Positions 18,925 to 28,219 of a stretch of DNA of 64,000 nt are shown here, one piece after another. A model generated the notes under the pieces. It was not told the DNA's origin, made no database searches, and saw only the letters and a program-made list of their open reading frames with translations. Position 1 is the stretch's first letter; every line of letters starts with the position of its first letter. Origin of the DNA: Limosilactobacillus sp. WILCCON 0051 (GTDB taxonomy: Bacteria; Bacillota; Bacilli; Lactobacillales; Lactobacillaceae); the NCBI RefSeq assembly GCF_039955095.1, contig NZ_CP154878.1:1736001-1800000 (forward strand), given 5' to 3'. The position numbers and the translations under genes were made by a program.

Positions 18925-19889
18925 CAGTTGACACCTTTTTCATGCAGTTTCTTAACCAAGCCGGCAGCACTGCCCTGATCGATTACCAAGACGTTGGCAT
19001 AACCGGCTTTCAGTGCTCCCGCGGCGGCCTGCGTCTTAGCAGGATTAGCAATTACCAAAACGCGCTGCGGGATTTTTTTCAGCTGTTCCAGATCAATGCC
19101 GATCGTCCGCTGATTGATCTGTGGTGCCACAATGCTGCCGTTTTGATCGATAAAACGCGAAAAAACGTCACCAACTGCATGCTGCTGCAGATACTCCTGC
19201 TCGGCTTGACTGAAGTACCCTAAATGAAACAGCAATGCCGAATCCCGTACCGTCCCGACCGTAAAGACCGCGATATCGGCTTGCCGACCAAGATCCATGA
19301 TGTATTTGATATGCGTATCCTGCTCAACCAGCTCCTTAGTTTCTTGGTGATCAAAAATAACCGGCAGCGGCAGATACTGTGGCAGCGTGTGAAAAGCACT
19401 GGCAAAAGCATTGACGCTTTCAAAGGCATAGTTTTTCTGCTTGGTATTGGCAACGCTGCCCTTTAACTGAACCACCGTGACCCCATGCACGTCTTCAGGC
19501 GATAGATGCTGGGCAATGGCATGGATCGTTTTTCCCCAGGCCAGCCCAATCGTATCGTCATCCTTAACGATTGTCTCGATGTATTCGGCAGCAGCCGCGC
19601 CAACCAGTTCCAACAGCTCGCCGCTGGCCGTCATCTCTGAAGGCACGACAATGACCCGTTCTAAATGATAATAATCCTTTAGCTCCGCGGCCAGCTGCTG
19701 AGTCGAAACCAGCGGATTGCTGATCTTGATCTGGACAATCCCGCTTTCCCGCGCATATTGCAGTAATCTTGACACCGTGGGCCGTGAAAGATTCAACTCG
19801 GCTGCGATCCTGCTCTGGCGCCAGTCATTTTGATAATAAAGCTGCGCGACTTTAACGCTTAAAGCCCGCTTATCAGTTTCATCAATCAT
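18924..19889 (-). CDS. deoR: DeoR, SorC-family deoxyribonucleoside regulator
   Basis: This roughly 321-residue SorC-type regulator has the N-terminal helix-turn-helix DWRQSRIAAELNLSRPTVSRLLQYA and a C-terminal sugar-phosphate-binding domain (GAAAAEYIETIVKDDDTIGLAWGKT). It resembles Bacillus subtilis DeoR, whose inducer is deoxyribose 5-phosphate. The chosen ATG at 19889 has AAGGTGG nine nt upstream; the ATG at 19898 abuts that site. It follows deoC-deoB-pdp-deoD after a terminator and presumably represses that operon. Confidence 0.88.
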   Translation of the reverse strand: MIDETDKRALSVKVAQLYYQNDWRQSRIAAELNLSRPTVSRLLQYARESGIVQIKISNPLVSTQQLAAELKDYYHLERVIVVPSEMTASGELLELVGAAAAEYIETIVKDDDTIGLAWGKTIHAIAQHLSPEDVHGVTVVQLKGSVANTKQKNYAFESVNAFASAFHTLPQYLPLPVIFDHQETKELVEQDTHIKYIMDLGRQADIAVFTVGTVRDSALLFHLGYFSQAEQEYLQQHAVGDVFSRFIDQNGSIVAPQINQRTIGIDLEQLKKIPQRVLVIANPAKTQAAAGALKAGYANVLVIDQGSAAGLVKKLHEKGVN

Positions 19890-19940
19890 TATTCCCATCC
19901 ACCTTCTGATTTTGTGCTGTTTATATCAATTTTACTAAAG

Positions 19941-19974
19941 AAAAGACGGCCCGTCAGTAACGGACCGTCTTTTT
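19941..19974 (-). terminator. Terminator between deoD and deoR
   Basis: AAAAGACGGTCCGT and its near-complement form a stem around a 5-nt loop and end in TTTT on both strands. It follows deoD and separates the catabolic operon from deoR. Confidence 0.85.
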
Positions 19975-19991
19975 CAGTAATCGATCGTATA

Positions 19992-20711
19992 TCAATCAGT
20001 TTGAGCAATTGCCGTTTCCAAACTGATTTTGATCATATCGTTAAAGGTCTTTTCCCGTTCAGCAGCCGTTGTCTTTTCTTGACTGCCAAACAACAGATCA
20101 CTGACCGTCAAAACCGAGAGTGCTCTAAAATGCAGTTTGGCTGCCAGCAGATAGAGCCCTGCCGATTCCATTTCTGTACCGATCACGCCATAATCGGCCA
20201 GCTTCTTCATATCAATATCATCATTATAGAAGCGGTCAGCAGCAAAAATATCGCCAACCTTAGGCTCAATTCCCATATTCTTAGCCACGTGGTAAGCCGT
20301 GTCAAGCAGCTTGAAATCAGCCAATGGAGCAAAGTGAACGCCAGCCGCAAACGAGTTGGCAACGACTGCCGAATCAGTTGACGAACCCGAAGCCAGGCAG
20401 ACATCCCGCAGCTTGACGCCAGGAGCCATGCCGCCGCATGAGCCAACCCGAATAATCGTCTTGACACCGTAAAAACGTACCAGTTCATTGATATAGATCG
20501 ACATGGAAGGAATTCCCATCCCCGATCCTTGAACCGAGATGCGATGGCCCTTGTACTCGCCTGTATAGCCAAACGCATTGCGCACGCTGTTGACCTGCTT
20601 AACGTTGGTTAGAAAGTTTTCAGCAATATATTTAGCCCGCAGCGGATCCCCTGGCAGCAGAACCGTTTCAGCGTAATCACCGTTTTGTGCTTCAATATGT
20701 GGCGTACTCAT
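19992..20711 (-). CDS. deoD: Purine nucleoside phosphorylase
   Basis: This 239-residue hexameric-type phosphorylase carries GDYAETVLLPGDPLRAKYIA, the phosphate-binding RVGSCGGM and the nucleoside-binding TEMESAGLYLLA. It cleaves purine (deoxy)ribonucleosides to the base and (deoxy)ribose 1-phosphate. It is the last gene of the deo operon, which then converts deoxyribose phosphate to acetaldehyde and glyceraldehyde 3-phosphate. Confidence 0.97.
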   Translation of the reverse strand: MSTPHIEAQNGDYAETVLLPGDPLRAKYIAENFLTNVKQVNSVRNAFGYTGEYKGHRISVQGSGMGIPSMSIYINELVRFYGVKTIIRVGSCGGMAPGVKLRDVCLASGSSTDSAVVANSFAAGVHFAPLADFKLLDTAYHVAKNMGIEPKVGDIFAADRFYNDDIDMKKLADYGVIGTEMESAGLYLLAAKLHFRALSVLTVSDLLFGSQEKTTAAEREKTFNDMIKISLETAIAQTD

Positions 20712-20743
20712 TGGAATTCCTCCTTATATTTTATCAATAATTC

Positions 20744-22042
20744 CTATTCAATCGTCTCGTGAATCAAAGTTGGCTGCTGAGCTGATTCTTCAATGGCAAC
20801 GGCTTGATCCAGCAGTTCTTTGACGTCATCGATATCTTCGCGGTTGCTCCAGATCGTCATGATTGATTCGCCTTTTTGAACCGAATCGCCAATCTTTTTA
20901 TGCAGCTCGATCCCAACCGCGTAGTCCAGCTGATCATCGGCTTTTTGACGACCGCCGCCCATCAGCATGCTGGCCATTCCAATCTCATCTGCTGTCAGCT
21001 TGGCAATTACACCATCTTTTTGAGCGGGATATTCAATTTGATACTTGGCATGCGGCATCAGCGAGTAGTCGTCAACCACGTTTGGATCACCATGCTGAGC
21101 CTTGATCATTGCCTTAAAGCGAGCCAGTGCCGAACCATCAGCAATCGTCTGTTCCAATTTGGCACGGGCTTCTGCCAGACTGGCCGCCTGCTGCCCCATC
21201 ACGACCATGCGGCTGCCCAATTCCAAGACCAGCTCCAGCAGATCTTTTGGCCCGTTGCCCTTTAAAAGATCCAGCGTTTCTTCAATTTCCAGCGTGTTGC
21301 CGATTTTGGATCCTAAAGGCTGATTCATATCCGAGATTACAGCTTCGCACTTCAATCCGGCCTGCTTGCCGATTGCTACCAATGCCTTAGCCAGTTTCAC
21401 AGCGGAGTCTTCAGTCTTCATAAAGGCCCCGGCACCGGTCTTAACGTCAATCACCAAAGCATCGGTTCCAGAAGCCAGCTTTTTGCTCATAATCGAACTG
21501 GCAATCAACGGAATGGAATCAACCGTATCGGTAACGTCGCGCAGAGCATAGATCTTTTTATCAGCTGGGGCGACGTCACGCGTTGCGCCGACGATTGCCA
21601 GCTTTTCTTCGGCAACCTGCTTGATGAAATCCTGCTCGCTTAATTCAACTTGAAAACCCGGAATGGCCTCCAGCTTGTCCAGCGTTCCCCCAGTGTGACC
21701 AAGCCCGCGTCCCGAAATCATTGGCACCGGAATTCCCAGCGCGGCGACCATTGCTGCCAGTGGCAGACTTGTTTTATCCCCCACGCCGCCAGTCGAATGC
21801 TTGTCGACCTTGATGCCAGGAATCTCTGATAAATCGAGGCGCTCGCCGGAATGCATCATCTTCATCGTCAGCTGTGTCTGCTCACGATCCGTCATTCCTT
21901 GAAAATAGATGGCCATCAGCAAAGCACTGATCTGGTAATCAGGCAGCGAGCCATCGACTACGCCATCAACAAAGAACTGCAGCTGTTCATCGCTCAAAAC
22001 GCCGCCATTGCGCTTTTGGTCAATTACATCCACCATTCGCAT
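20744..22042 (-). CDS. pdp: Pyrimidine-nucleoside phosphorylase
   Basis: This 432-residue member of the thymidine/pyrimidine phosphorylase family carries the signature SGRGLGHTGGTLDKLEAIPG and the phosphate-binding KHSTGGVGDKTS. It splits thymidine, uridine or deoxyuridine. The Firmicutes form accepts both ribo- and deoxyribonucleosides, so pdp is preferred over deoA. It lies between deoB and deoD with gaps under 40 bp. Confidence 0.95.
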   Translation of the reverse strand: MRMVDVIDQKRNGGVLSDEQLQFFVDGVVDGSLPDYQISALLMAIYFQGMTDREQTQLTMKMMHSGERLDLSEIPGIKVDKHSTGGVGDKTSLPLAAMVAALGIPVPMISGRGLGHTGGTLDKLEAIPGFQVELSEQDFIKQVAEEKLAIVGATRDVAPADKKIYALRDVTDTVDSIPLIASSIMSKKLASGTDALVIDVKTGAGAFMKTEDSAVKLAKALVAIGKQAGLKCEAVISDMNQPLGSKIGNTLEIEETLDLLKGNGPKDLLELVLELGSRMVVMGQQAASLAEARAKLEQTIADGSALARFKAMIKAQHGDPNVVDDYSLMPHAKYQIEYPAQKDGVIAKLTADEIGMASMLMGGGRQKADDQLDYAVGIELHKKIGDSVQKGESIMTIWSNREDIDDVKELLDQAVAIEESAQQPTLIHETIE

Positions 22043-22066
22043 GATGAATCCCCCTTTAATAATTAG

Positions 22067-23263
22067 CTAGTTTTCAATCGCTGATAAAAAGCTCGTGCCA
22101 ACCTGATTGCCGGTAACGCCAAAGTTTTCCATGATCGTTGCGCCCAAATCGGCAAACGTATCACGTGTTCCCAGCGATTGGCCTGGGTGTTTCATTGACG
22201 GCGAATAGGCCAGCAGCGGCGTTACTTCTCTGGTATGGTCGGTGCCGCGGAAGCAAGGATCATTGCCATGGTCTGCCGTGATCAAAAGCAGATCATCTTC
22301 TCGCATGTTTTCAAGCACCGTTCCCAAGCGTTGGTCAAAGTCCATCAAAGCCTTGCCAAAGCCCTCTGGATTGCGCCGGTGACCATACATGGCATCAAAG
22401 TCGACCAGATTGACAAAGCAGAAGCCATGAAAATCTTCTTTCATTACATGGTCAACGTGATCCATGCCATCCATATTGCTTTCGTTGTGATAGCCTTCCG
22501 TAATGCCATGACCAGAGAAAATGTCGTTGATCTTGCCAATTCCAATGACGTCCAGACCGGCTGCCTTCAAATGATCCAGATCAGTCTCACCGGTTGGCTC
22601 CAAGCTGAAGTCATGCCGGTTAGCCGTTCTGACAAAATGATCCTTATCTGGGCCAACGTATGGTCGTGCAATAATCCGGCCAACCGTATATTCAGGACCA
22701 TTGACCAGTGTCCGTGCATAACGGCAGATGCGGTAGAGCTCTTCAACCGGAATAACGTCTTCATGTGCCGCAATCTGCAGCACCGAGTCGCCCGAGGTGT
22801 AGACGATCAAATCACCGGTTTTCATCTGCTGCTCGCCGTAGTCATGAATAACCTCCGTCCCAGAATATGGCTTATTGACGATTACCCTGCGACCAGAAAA
22901 AGCTTCCAGTTTTTGAATGATGCTGTCAGGAAAACCGTTTGGGAACGTTGACAATGGCTTTTTAACCGGCAGCTCCATCATTTCCCAGTGACCATCCATG
23001 CTGTCCTTACCGGCTGAAACCTCGGCCATTTTGCCAAAGCAGCCCATTGCCGGATCAGCTGCTGGCACGCCTTGAATTGGATCAGCTGGCCGAATGTTGC
23101 TTAGCCCCAGTTTAGCCAGGTTGGGCAATGCCAGCTTGCCTTGATACCATTTACCGATGTGGCCTAAGGTATCTGCACCGTCATCACCGAACTTAAGCGC
23201 GTCGGGTGCCTCGCCAATACCTACAGAATCCAAAACAATGCCAATTACTCGTTGATACGTCAT
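22067..23263 (-). CDS. deoB: Phosphopentomutase
   Basis: This 398-residue alkaline-phosphatase-superfamily enzyme has the N-terminal metal site [17 protein letters not shown] and the C-terminal [19 protein letters not shown]. It interconverts (deoxy)ribose 1- and 5-phosphates, linking the phosphorylases to DeoC. The length is normal. Confidence 0.97.
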   Translation of the reverse strand: MTYQRVIGIVLDSVGIGEAPDALKFGDDGADTLGHIGKWYQGKLALPNLAKLGLSNIRPADPIQGVPAADPAMGCFGKMAEVSAGKDSMDGHWEMMELPVKKPLSTFPNGFPDSIIQKLEAFSGRRVIVNKPYSGTEVIHDYGEQQMKTGDLIVYTSGDSVLQIAAHEDVIPVEELYRICRYARTLVNGPEYTVGRIIARPYVGPDKDHFVRTANRHDFSLEPTGETDLDHLKAAGLDVIGIGKINDIFSGHGITEGYHNESNMDGMDHVDHVMKEDFHGFCFVNLVDFDAMYGHRRNPEGFGKALMDFDQRLGTVLENMREDDLLLITADHGNDPCFRGTDHTREVTPLLAYSPSMKHPGQSLGTRDTFADLGATIMENFGVTGNQVGTSFLSAIEN

Positions 23264-23311
23264 AATCTTTCCTCCCCTGAATCGATATTAAGCGACGTCT
23301 CAAATCATTGA

Positions 23312-23986
23312 TTATTGCCGAGCAGCTTCTTCCAAAATCTGGACTGAAGCAGAAACGCCCAGCCGGTTGGCACCTGCCTCAATCATTGCGTAGGCCTCAT
23401 CCAGATGGTGAATACCACCAGAAGCCTTGATCTTAAAGTCCGGACCAACTGCCTGACGCATCAACGCAACATCTTGCGCCTTAGCACCAGCAGTTGAAAA
23501 GCCAGTTGAAGTTTTAACAAAATCAGCTCCGCCAGCTACCGTCAGCTTGGAGGCAATCGTTTTTTCCTCATCAGTCAACAGGCAGGTTTCAATGATTACC
23601 TTCAAAAGCTTGTGATGAGCATGAACGGCTTGGGCAACCTCGCGAATGTCCTGCTCAACGATATCTTGGTGACCAGATTTCAATTCGCCAATGTTGATGA
23701 CCATGTCGACTTCATCAGCACCGTTTTCGATGGCATCAACTGCTTCGGCAACCTTGATCTTAGTCGTAGAAGCCCCCAGCGGGAAGCCAATAACCGTGCA
23801 GGTGTTGACATCCGTATCCTTCAAGCGATCAGCAGTATGCTTGACCCAGTATGGATTGATGCAGACTGAAGCCGTGTTGTATTTGATGGCTTCGTCAATG
23901 CATTGGTCGATCATTGCTTGAGTGGCGTCTGGCTTGAGCATCGTGTGGTCCATGTATTTGGCTAGTTGTGCTACTGTAAGTTTCAT
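23312..23986 (-). CDS. deoC: Deoxyribose-phosphate aldolase
   Basis: DeoC cleaves 2-deoxyribose 5-phosphate to acetaldehyde and glyceraldehyde 3-phosphate. The Schiff-base lysine is in [17 protein letters not shown], and the other catalytic lysine is in FKIKASGGI. The start at 23986 ([15 protein letters not shown]) follows an AAAGGGG site; a longer in-frame start overlaps that site. The protein has 224 residues. It is the first gene of the deo operon. Confidence 0.97.
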   Translation of the reverse strand: MKLTVAQLAKYMDHTMLKPDATQAMIDQCIDEAIKYNTASVCINPYWVKHTADRLKDTDVNTCTVIGFPLGASTTKIKVAEAVDAIENGADEVDMVINIGELKSGHQDIVEQDIREVAQAVHAHHKLLKVIIETCLLTDEEKTIASKLTVAGGADFVKTSTGFSTAGAKAQDVALMRQAVGPDFKIKASGGIHHLDEAYAMIEAGANRLGVSASVQILEEAARQ

Positions 23987-24005
23987 TTTTGTAACCCCTT
24001 TCATT

Positions 24006-24024
24006 AGTGAACGCTTTTACTATA
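24006..24024 (-). promoter_or_regulatory. deo operon -10 box with overlapping cre-like site
   Basis: On the minus strand TATAGT (24019-24024) is a good -10 element. It is followed at once by TAAAAGCGTTCACT (24006-24019), which fits the CcpA cre consensus TGNAANCGNWNNCW with one mismatch. A cre directly downstream of -10 implies carbon catabolite repression. No strong -35 is visible, which would suit an activator or a weak promoter. Confidence 0.6.
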
Positions 24025-24102
24025 CCACGTTTTGAAATAAATTCCATACTTTTATAGAAATTATTTTCCGAAATTATATGAACGATTTTTTAAAAGCAAT
24101 TA

Positions 24103-24143
24103 AAAACGGCTCTGCCATGGGAGTTCTCCCGTGACAAAGCCGC
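24103..24143 (-). terminator. Terminator for minus-strand transcription from the trmB side
   Basis: CGGCT...AGCCG arms with an inner CGGGAG/CTCCCG stem are followed on the minus strand by TTTTTAATT. It lies upstream of the deo promoter and downstream of repeat copy A. A trmB transcript reaching it would therefore carry the whole repeat. Confidence 0.75.
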
Positions 24144-24254
24144 TTAAAACATAATCTTCTTTGATTGGCATCCAACGCTTTCTACAGTTGATAAAAATTC
24201 AGCCACATCTTTTATTCAATAAATTCTGCATAATGATATATGATAAAACCATCA

Positions 24255-24511
24255 TTACCTACTTTCCGCCAAAAATCGATGCATAGTAGGTAAAAATTAA
24301 TGTATATCGAGTTAGGTTATCCTAACATTACCTACAATTTGATAAAAATCGCTCAGCAGTAGGTAATTCACAAAGTCGGTCTGACCCAATCATCACTAAA
24401 ATATGCACTTTTACCTACGATTCGAGAAAATGACGCCTTCAGTAGGTAAAACTAATCAAATCGAATATGCAATTACCTACTTAAGCTCCAAAATCATCGT
24501 AAAGTAGGTAA
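24255..24511 (-). repeat. TACCTAC array, copy A (257 bp, reversed)
   Basis: This copy has four units of TTACCTACT-N21-AGTAGGTAA separated by linkers of 23, 44 and 34 bp when read on the minus strand. It has the same length and layout as the copies at 38591 and 53847. A few right-hand boxes carry one mismatch (CGTAGGTAA, TGTAGGTAA). The 34-bp linker begins with the small palindrome GTTAGG-N3-CCTAAC-type. No coding potential is seen. It lies between trmB and the terminator before deoC. Confidence 0.95.
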
Positions 24512-24758
24512 TTACAAGCTTCTAACCGGGCAAAGACAGATTCGCTTCACAAATGCGAGCATAAACGTCTTGCAAAAAAGGTATTGATAGTCTGCCAAAA
24601 TAAATACTGATCCCTCAAACGATTGGTATCGCTAAAGAATGGCAGTTTGACTGTTAACCATTTTAACGATTTTAAACCTGCCAGGCAGCTCCGTTTAATG
24701 ACCAAACCAAAAATCCGGCAGTGATGTTGAATCAATGCCAGACTGTACTGTTTCAATA

Positions 24759-25403
24759 TTAAGCAAAGTGAGCCTTCAGTTTGTAGATTGGCTGCCCTTT
24801 TGCCGCAAATTTTTGTTCATATTCCGTTTCAACGTTATTTTCATTTTCATCGCTGTGATGCAGATCCAGCCAAACACCATCATACTGCATGCCATAATTA
24901 TTCATGCTGACCAGTGAAAACTCAAAAAAGCCCATGTTGTCAGTCTTTAACTCAATCGTTCCCTTTGGCACCAAAACCTTTTCATAATTTGCCAAAAAGG
25001 TCTTGTAGGTTAATCGACGCTTGGCATGTCGCGATTTAGGCCATGGATCGGAAAAGTTCAAAAACAGCCGATCGATCTCGCCATCCGCAAAAAACTCATC
25101 CAAACCCGCTCCATTGGCACAGATAAACTGCAGGTTCGGCAGCTCTTCATCTTCCAGCGACTTTTTCAAGGCAATCCCAGCCACGGTGGAAACCACGTCT
25201 AAACCGATAAAATTAACTTCCGGATGTGCCTTGGCCATGCCGATTGCAAACTGACCCTTGCCCATGCCGACTTCAAGCCAGATTGGCTGCTCTTTGGCAA
25301 AACGGCTCTGCCACTTGCCCTTAAACTGAGCCGGATCAGTGGTGATTTTTTCAGGATGGGCCTCAATCAGTGGTTCTGCCCATTTTTTGTGTTTTACTCG
25401 CAT
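24759..25403 (-). CDS. trmB: tRNA (guanine-N7-)-methyltransferase
   Basis: TrmB makes m7G46 in the tRNA variable loop. The 214-residue protein has the SAM motif [15 protein letters not shown] and the family signature [17 protein letters not shown], with [13 protein letters not shown] toward the end. It lies just after ecsB, a conserved pairing in lactobacilli. A stretch of about 240 bp without a convincing gene follows before repeat copy A. Confidence 0.97.
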   Translation of the reverse strand: MRVKHKKWAEPLIEAHPEKITTDPAQFKGKWQSRFAKEQPIWLEVGMGKGQFAIGMAKAHPEVNFIGLDVVSTVAGIALKKSLEDEELPNLQFICANGAGLDEFFADGEIDRLFLNFSDPWPKSRHAKRRLTYKTFLANYEKVLVPKGTIELKTDNMGFFEFSLVSMNNYGMQYDGVWLDLHHSDENENNVETEYEQKFAAKGQPIYKLKAHFA

Positions 25404-25412
25404 TGGTTATCC

Positions 25413-26606
25413 TCACTTTTGCATTTTCTTTTTGAAATAAAAATTAATCAGCCAGTACAGCTCCAGACCGCCTAGAATCAGACAGCTCAATAGACTCATC
25501 CAGTCAAGTTCAGTACCAAGACTGGCCAAGATCAGCAGCAGACTCAAGCTGATCATGACCTTTTTTAAAAGCGCCTGGAAATCAGTCAGCTGCGTGGCTT
25601 GCTCAATCGGGTAGAGATGAGTAAAGACATTGTTTTGATAATGCTGTGCAAATGGCATCAGCTGCATGGCAATCAAATAAATAAACAGCAGTGCCAGTAA
25701 GCAGCGCAGCCAGCCCAATGGCACGAAGAATACGATCAGCATCCCGACAATCGTCAATCTGCCTACCAGGCCGCTGGTTTCCGTATCCCGCAAAAAGCCG
25801 CGTGCATATAGGTAAGACCAGGCATGATCAGGAATCGTCAGCCAGCGAATCAAGCCATTGGCCCAAGTCCGACGCTTGATCCCGCCTTTGACGCTGGGCA
25901 CGTCGGTAAACAGATTAAAGAAACGATAGACGTCATACATTCGCTTCTGCTCGGTATCAACGGCCGCTCGCCAGTCCAGATCCTGCTTTTGCAACCCAAT
26001 CTTAATGACCAGATAGCTCAGCACCGCGCCCACGCAGCCCCAGACCGGCGCAGTCAGCCAGCCAAGCATACCGATTAAAAGCGGTGCGATCCATTGTCCC
26101 AGCCGCAGTTGCTTGGCATGCCGCGACCATTGCAGACTCAACTGGGCTTTGGCCAACTCCATCCAGGAAAGCTTAGCAACAAAGCCTGCCAAGAGCAATT
26201 CCAAAATAGCTGGCGCGGTCAGCTTGATGTCAATCAAGGCTAAAGGCAGCGCGATAATCAAAAGCCCCAGCGACATCAGCTCGCCCAGTATTAGACTGTA
26301 TGAAAACGCCTGATTGAGGTATTTCTTGATGCCATCAGACTGAGGCAGCAAAAATACGGGATCGGCTGGTTTCAGCAAAGTAGCAAAGCGGCCGACCTGC
26401 ATTACCAAAACGAACCATAAAATCAAAAGCCAGCGAATCCACCATGCGCCAGGGCTGAGCGTCTTGAGCCATTGAGCATAGGTATAGGCCAGTGCGCCAA
26501 TCATAAAGAACAGCGCAATCGTGAATTGATCATTAAATACCAGCCGCCAATACTTCATCAGCCGCAGCAGATGGGCTTGCCGCCGTTTCTTAAAAAGACT
26601 ATTCAT
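25413..26606 (-). CDS. ecsB: ABC transporter permease EcsB
   Basis: This roughly 397-residue polytopic protein has about eight to nine hydrophobic segments and ends in a basic tail (YFKKKMQK). It starts at 26606 (MNSLFKKRRQAHLLRLMKYW), overlapping the ecsA stop by 8 bp. EcsAB affects secretion, competence and intramembrane proteolysis in Bacillus; the transported substrate is unknown. The ecsA-ecsB pair faces hit, as in B. subtilis. Confidence 0.92.
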   Translation of the reverse strand: MNSLFKKRRQAHLLRLMKYWRLVFNDQFTIALFFMIGALAYTYAQWLKTLSPGAWWIRWLLILWFVLVMQVGRFATLLKPADPVFLLPQSDGIKKYLNQAFSYSLILGELMSLGLLIIALPLALIDIKLTAPAILELLLAGFVAKLSWMELAKAQLSLQWSRHAKQLRLGQWIAPLLIGMLGWLTAPVWGCVGAVLSYLVIKIGLQKQDLDWRAAVDTEQKRMYDVYRFFNLFTDVPSVKGGIKRRTWANGLIRWLTIPDHAWSYLYARGFLRDTETSGLVGRLTIVGMLIVFFVPLGWLRCLLALLFIYLIAMQLMPFAQHYQNNVFTHLYPIEQATQLTDFQALLKKVMISLSLLLILASLGTELDWMSLLSCLILGGLELYWLINFYFKKKMQK

Positions 26607-27336
26607 CGCTCTCATCCCTTGCCAGGCGCAGATAAATGTCATCCAGCGTTTCTCCGGCGCCAGCGGCTTTTTGTTGCAGCTCCTTTAGCGTACCATGCGC
26701 CTTTACCTGACCATGCGCCAGCAGAATAAAGCGATCACAGTAGCGCTGCGCCGTGTCCAAAACGTGCGTCGACATCAAGATACCTGCTCCCTGTGCCTTT
26801 TTTTCCTCAATCAGATTCAACAGATCATGAACTGCCAGTGGATCCAGACCATAAAACGGCTCATCGACAATGAACAGCTTGGCGTCCGTCATAAAAGCAC
26901 TGACGATCATGACTTTTTGCTTCATCCCCTTGGAAAAGTTGGCCGGAAACCAGTCCAGCTTATTGTCCAAGCGAAAGATTTTCAGCAGCTGATGGGCTTT
27001 TTGCCAAGTCAGATCTCGATCCAGGCCATATGCCAGCATCGTCAGTTCCAAATGCTCTTTTAGCGTCAGCTCATCATACAGGATCGGCGTTTCCGGCACA
27101 TAGGCGATTTGACGCTTATAAGCCGCGGCGTTTTCCTGCAGATTTTGACCATTTAAAACAATTGATCCAGAAAACGGCCGCAGCAAGCCGATAACATGAT
27201 TGATCGTCGTTGACTTGCCGGCCCCGTTTAAACCGATCAGACCGACCAGTTCGCCTGGCTGCACGTTAAAAGAAACGTCTTTTAAAACCGGCAGCTGAGA
27301 ATAGCCACCCGTTAAATGTTCAACTTCCAGCGCCAT
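26599..27336 (-). CDS. ecsA: ABC transporter ATP-binding protein EcsA
   Basis: This 245-residue ATPase has Walker A GLIGLNGAGKSTTIN, Walker B AKLFIVDEPFYGLDPLA and the H-loop STHVLD. The start at 27336 (MALEVEHLTGGY) is spaced from GAAGGG; the earlier ATG abuts that site. It is cotranscribed with ecsB and divergent from hit. Confidence 0.94.
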   Translation of the reverse strand: MALEVEHLTGGYSQLPVLKDVSFNVQPGELVGLIGLNGAGKSTTINHVIGLLRPFSGSIVLNGQNLQENAAAYKRQIAYVPETPILYDELTLKEHLELTMLAYGLDRDLTWQKAHQLLKIFRLDNKLDWFPANFSKGMKQKVMIVSAFMTDAKLFIVDEPFYGLDPLAVHDLLNLIEEKKAQGAGILMSTHVLDTAQRYCDRFILLAHGQVKAHGTLKELQQKAAGAGETLDDIYLRLARDESDE

Positions 27337-27467
27337 TGTCATCCCTTCTTTGTCTTTCTTGCTTGCCTAACCGAGTAATTATACCATATTGATTATAATC
27401 GACTAAGGGTGCAGTTTTTGGAAAATTCGTTTATACTTAAAAAAAATTGAAAAGAGGTATTCTCAGA

Positions 27468-27896
27468 ATGGAAGATTGTATTTTTTGCAAGATTATCAAT
27501 GGTGAGATTCCTAGCTACACGGTCTACGAAGATGATGTCGTCAAGGCCTTTTTAGACATTTCGCAAAACACGCCTGGCCACACGCTGGTCGTACCAAAAA
27601 AGCACGTTCAAGACATCTTTGAATATGACTCCGACTTGGCTGCTGCCGTATTTAGCCGACTGCCAAAGATTGCCCGGGCCATTCGCGACTCCAACCCTGA
27701 CATCAAGGGCATGAATATTTTAAACAACAATGGCGCCGTAGCCTACCAGTCCGTTTTCCATTCCCACATTCACCTGATTCCGCGCTACAGCGACCAAGAT
27801 GATTTTGGGATTACGTTTTCGGACAACTCGGGCCAATATGATGAACAGAAGTATCAAGCTGTTCAACAGGCGATTATCGATCAATTCGGTGACTAG
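27468..27896 (+). CDS. hit: HIT family hydrolase
   Basis: This 142-residue histidine-triad protein begins MEDCIFCKIINGEIP and has the active site HSHIHLIPR near residue 100. Hit proteins hydrolyse nucleoside phosphoramidates and dinucleoside polyphosphates. The ATG at 27468 follows AAAGAGG; an upstream in-frame start lies before that site. Divergence from ecsA is conserved in Bacilli. Confidence 0.95.
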   Translation: MEDCIFCKIINGEIPSYTVYEDDVVKAFLDISQNTPGHTLVVPKKHVQDIFEYDSDLAAAVFSRLPKIARAIRDSNPDIKGMNILNNNGAVAYQSVFHSHIHLIPRYSDQDDFGITFSDNSGQYDEQKYQAVQQAIIDQFGD

Positions 27897-27898
27897 CC

Positions 27899-28123
27899 AT
27901 GTTCGACGACTTCAAAAACGCTGGTCGCGATACTTTAAGCGCTGCTAAGAATCTACAGACGCAGCTGGTTAAACTGAATCAGAGCGTAATCAAGCTGAAT
28001 CAGGCAATGGATGGCGTCAGCGAGTTTACCCGTGCTGCCCAGCATGCCGTTGATCTTTGGCAGTTTAAAAATGAACCGCGACTGGCCAAGATTCAAAAAC
28101 TGCTGTCAAAATATCAAGCATAG
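27899..28123 (+). CDS. Small helical protein of unknown function
   Basis: This 74-residue protein (MFDDFKNAGRDTLSAAKN) is almost entirely amphipathic helix, with heptad-like QTQLVKLNQSVIKLNQAM suggesting a coiled coil. It starts 2 bp after the hit stop codon and so is translationally coupled. It has no recognisable domain. Bidirectional terminators follow. Confidence 0.75.
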   Translation: MFDDFKNAGRDTLSAAKNLQTQLVKLNQSVIKLNQAMDGVSEFTRAAQHAVDLWQFKNEPRLAKIQKLLSKYQA

Positions 28124-28125
28124 CC

Positions 28126-28165
28126 AAAATGGGACCCCCTGCCTTTAGACAAGGAGTCCCATTTT
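28126..28165. terminator. Terminator after the hit operon
   Basis: AAAATGGGAC and GTCCCATTTT pair around an 18-20 nt loop and end in T-rich sequence on both strands. Confidence 0.8.
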
Positions 28166-28183
28166 AATTTTTCTAATGCTGCC

Positions 28184-28217
28184 AAAAAAGGATTGCATCT
28201 GATATGCAATCCTTTTT
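28184..28217. terminator. Bidirectional terminator between hit operon and prsA
   Basis: AAAAAAGGATTGCAT and ATGCAATCCTTTTT form a near-perfect stem with a short loop. T tracts on both strands let it serve the convergent prsA as well. Confidence 0.88.
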
Positions 28218-28219
28218 GA

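Noticed and set aside
23216-23230. Additional TACCTAC box inside deoB
   Set aside because: It is a single isolated 7-mer in coding sequence without an inverted partner at 21 bp; it is expected by chance. The same applies to one in the gene at 40142-40480.
24255-24511. CRISPR array reading of the TACCTAC repeats
   Set aside because: The repeats are only 9 bp, alternate in orientation, the intervals between units differ (23, 44, 34), and linkers are conserved between loci. No cas genes are present.
24547-24756. 69-codon minus-strand frame after trmB starting with TTG
   Set aside because: It has no ribosome-binding site, no recognisable domain and biased composition. It probably is untranslated sequence between trmB and the array.
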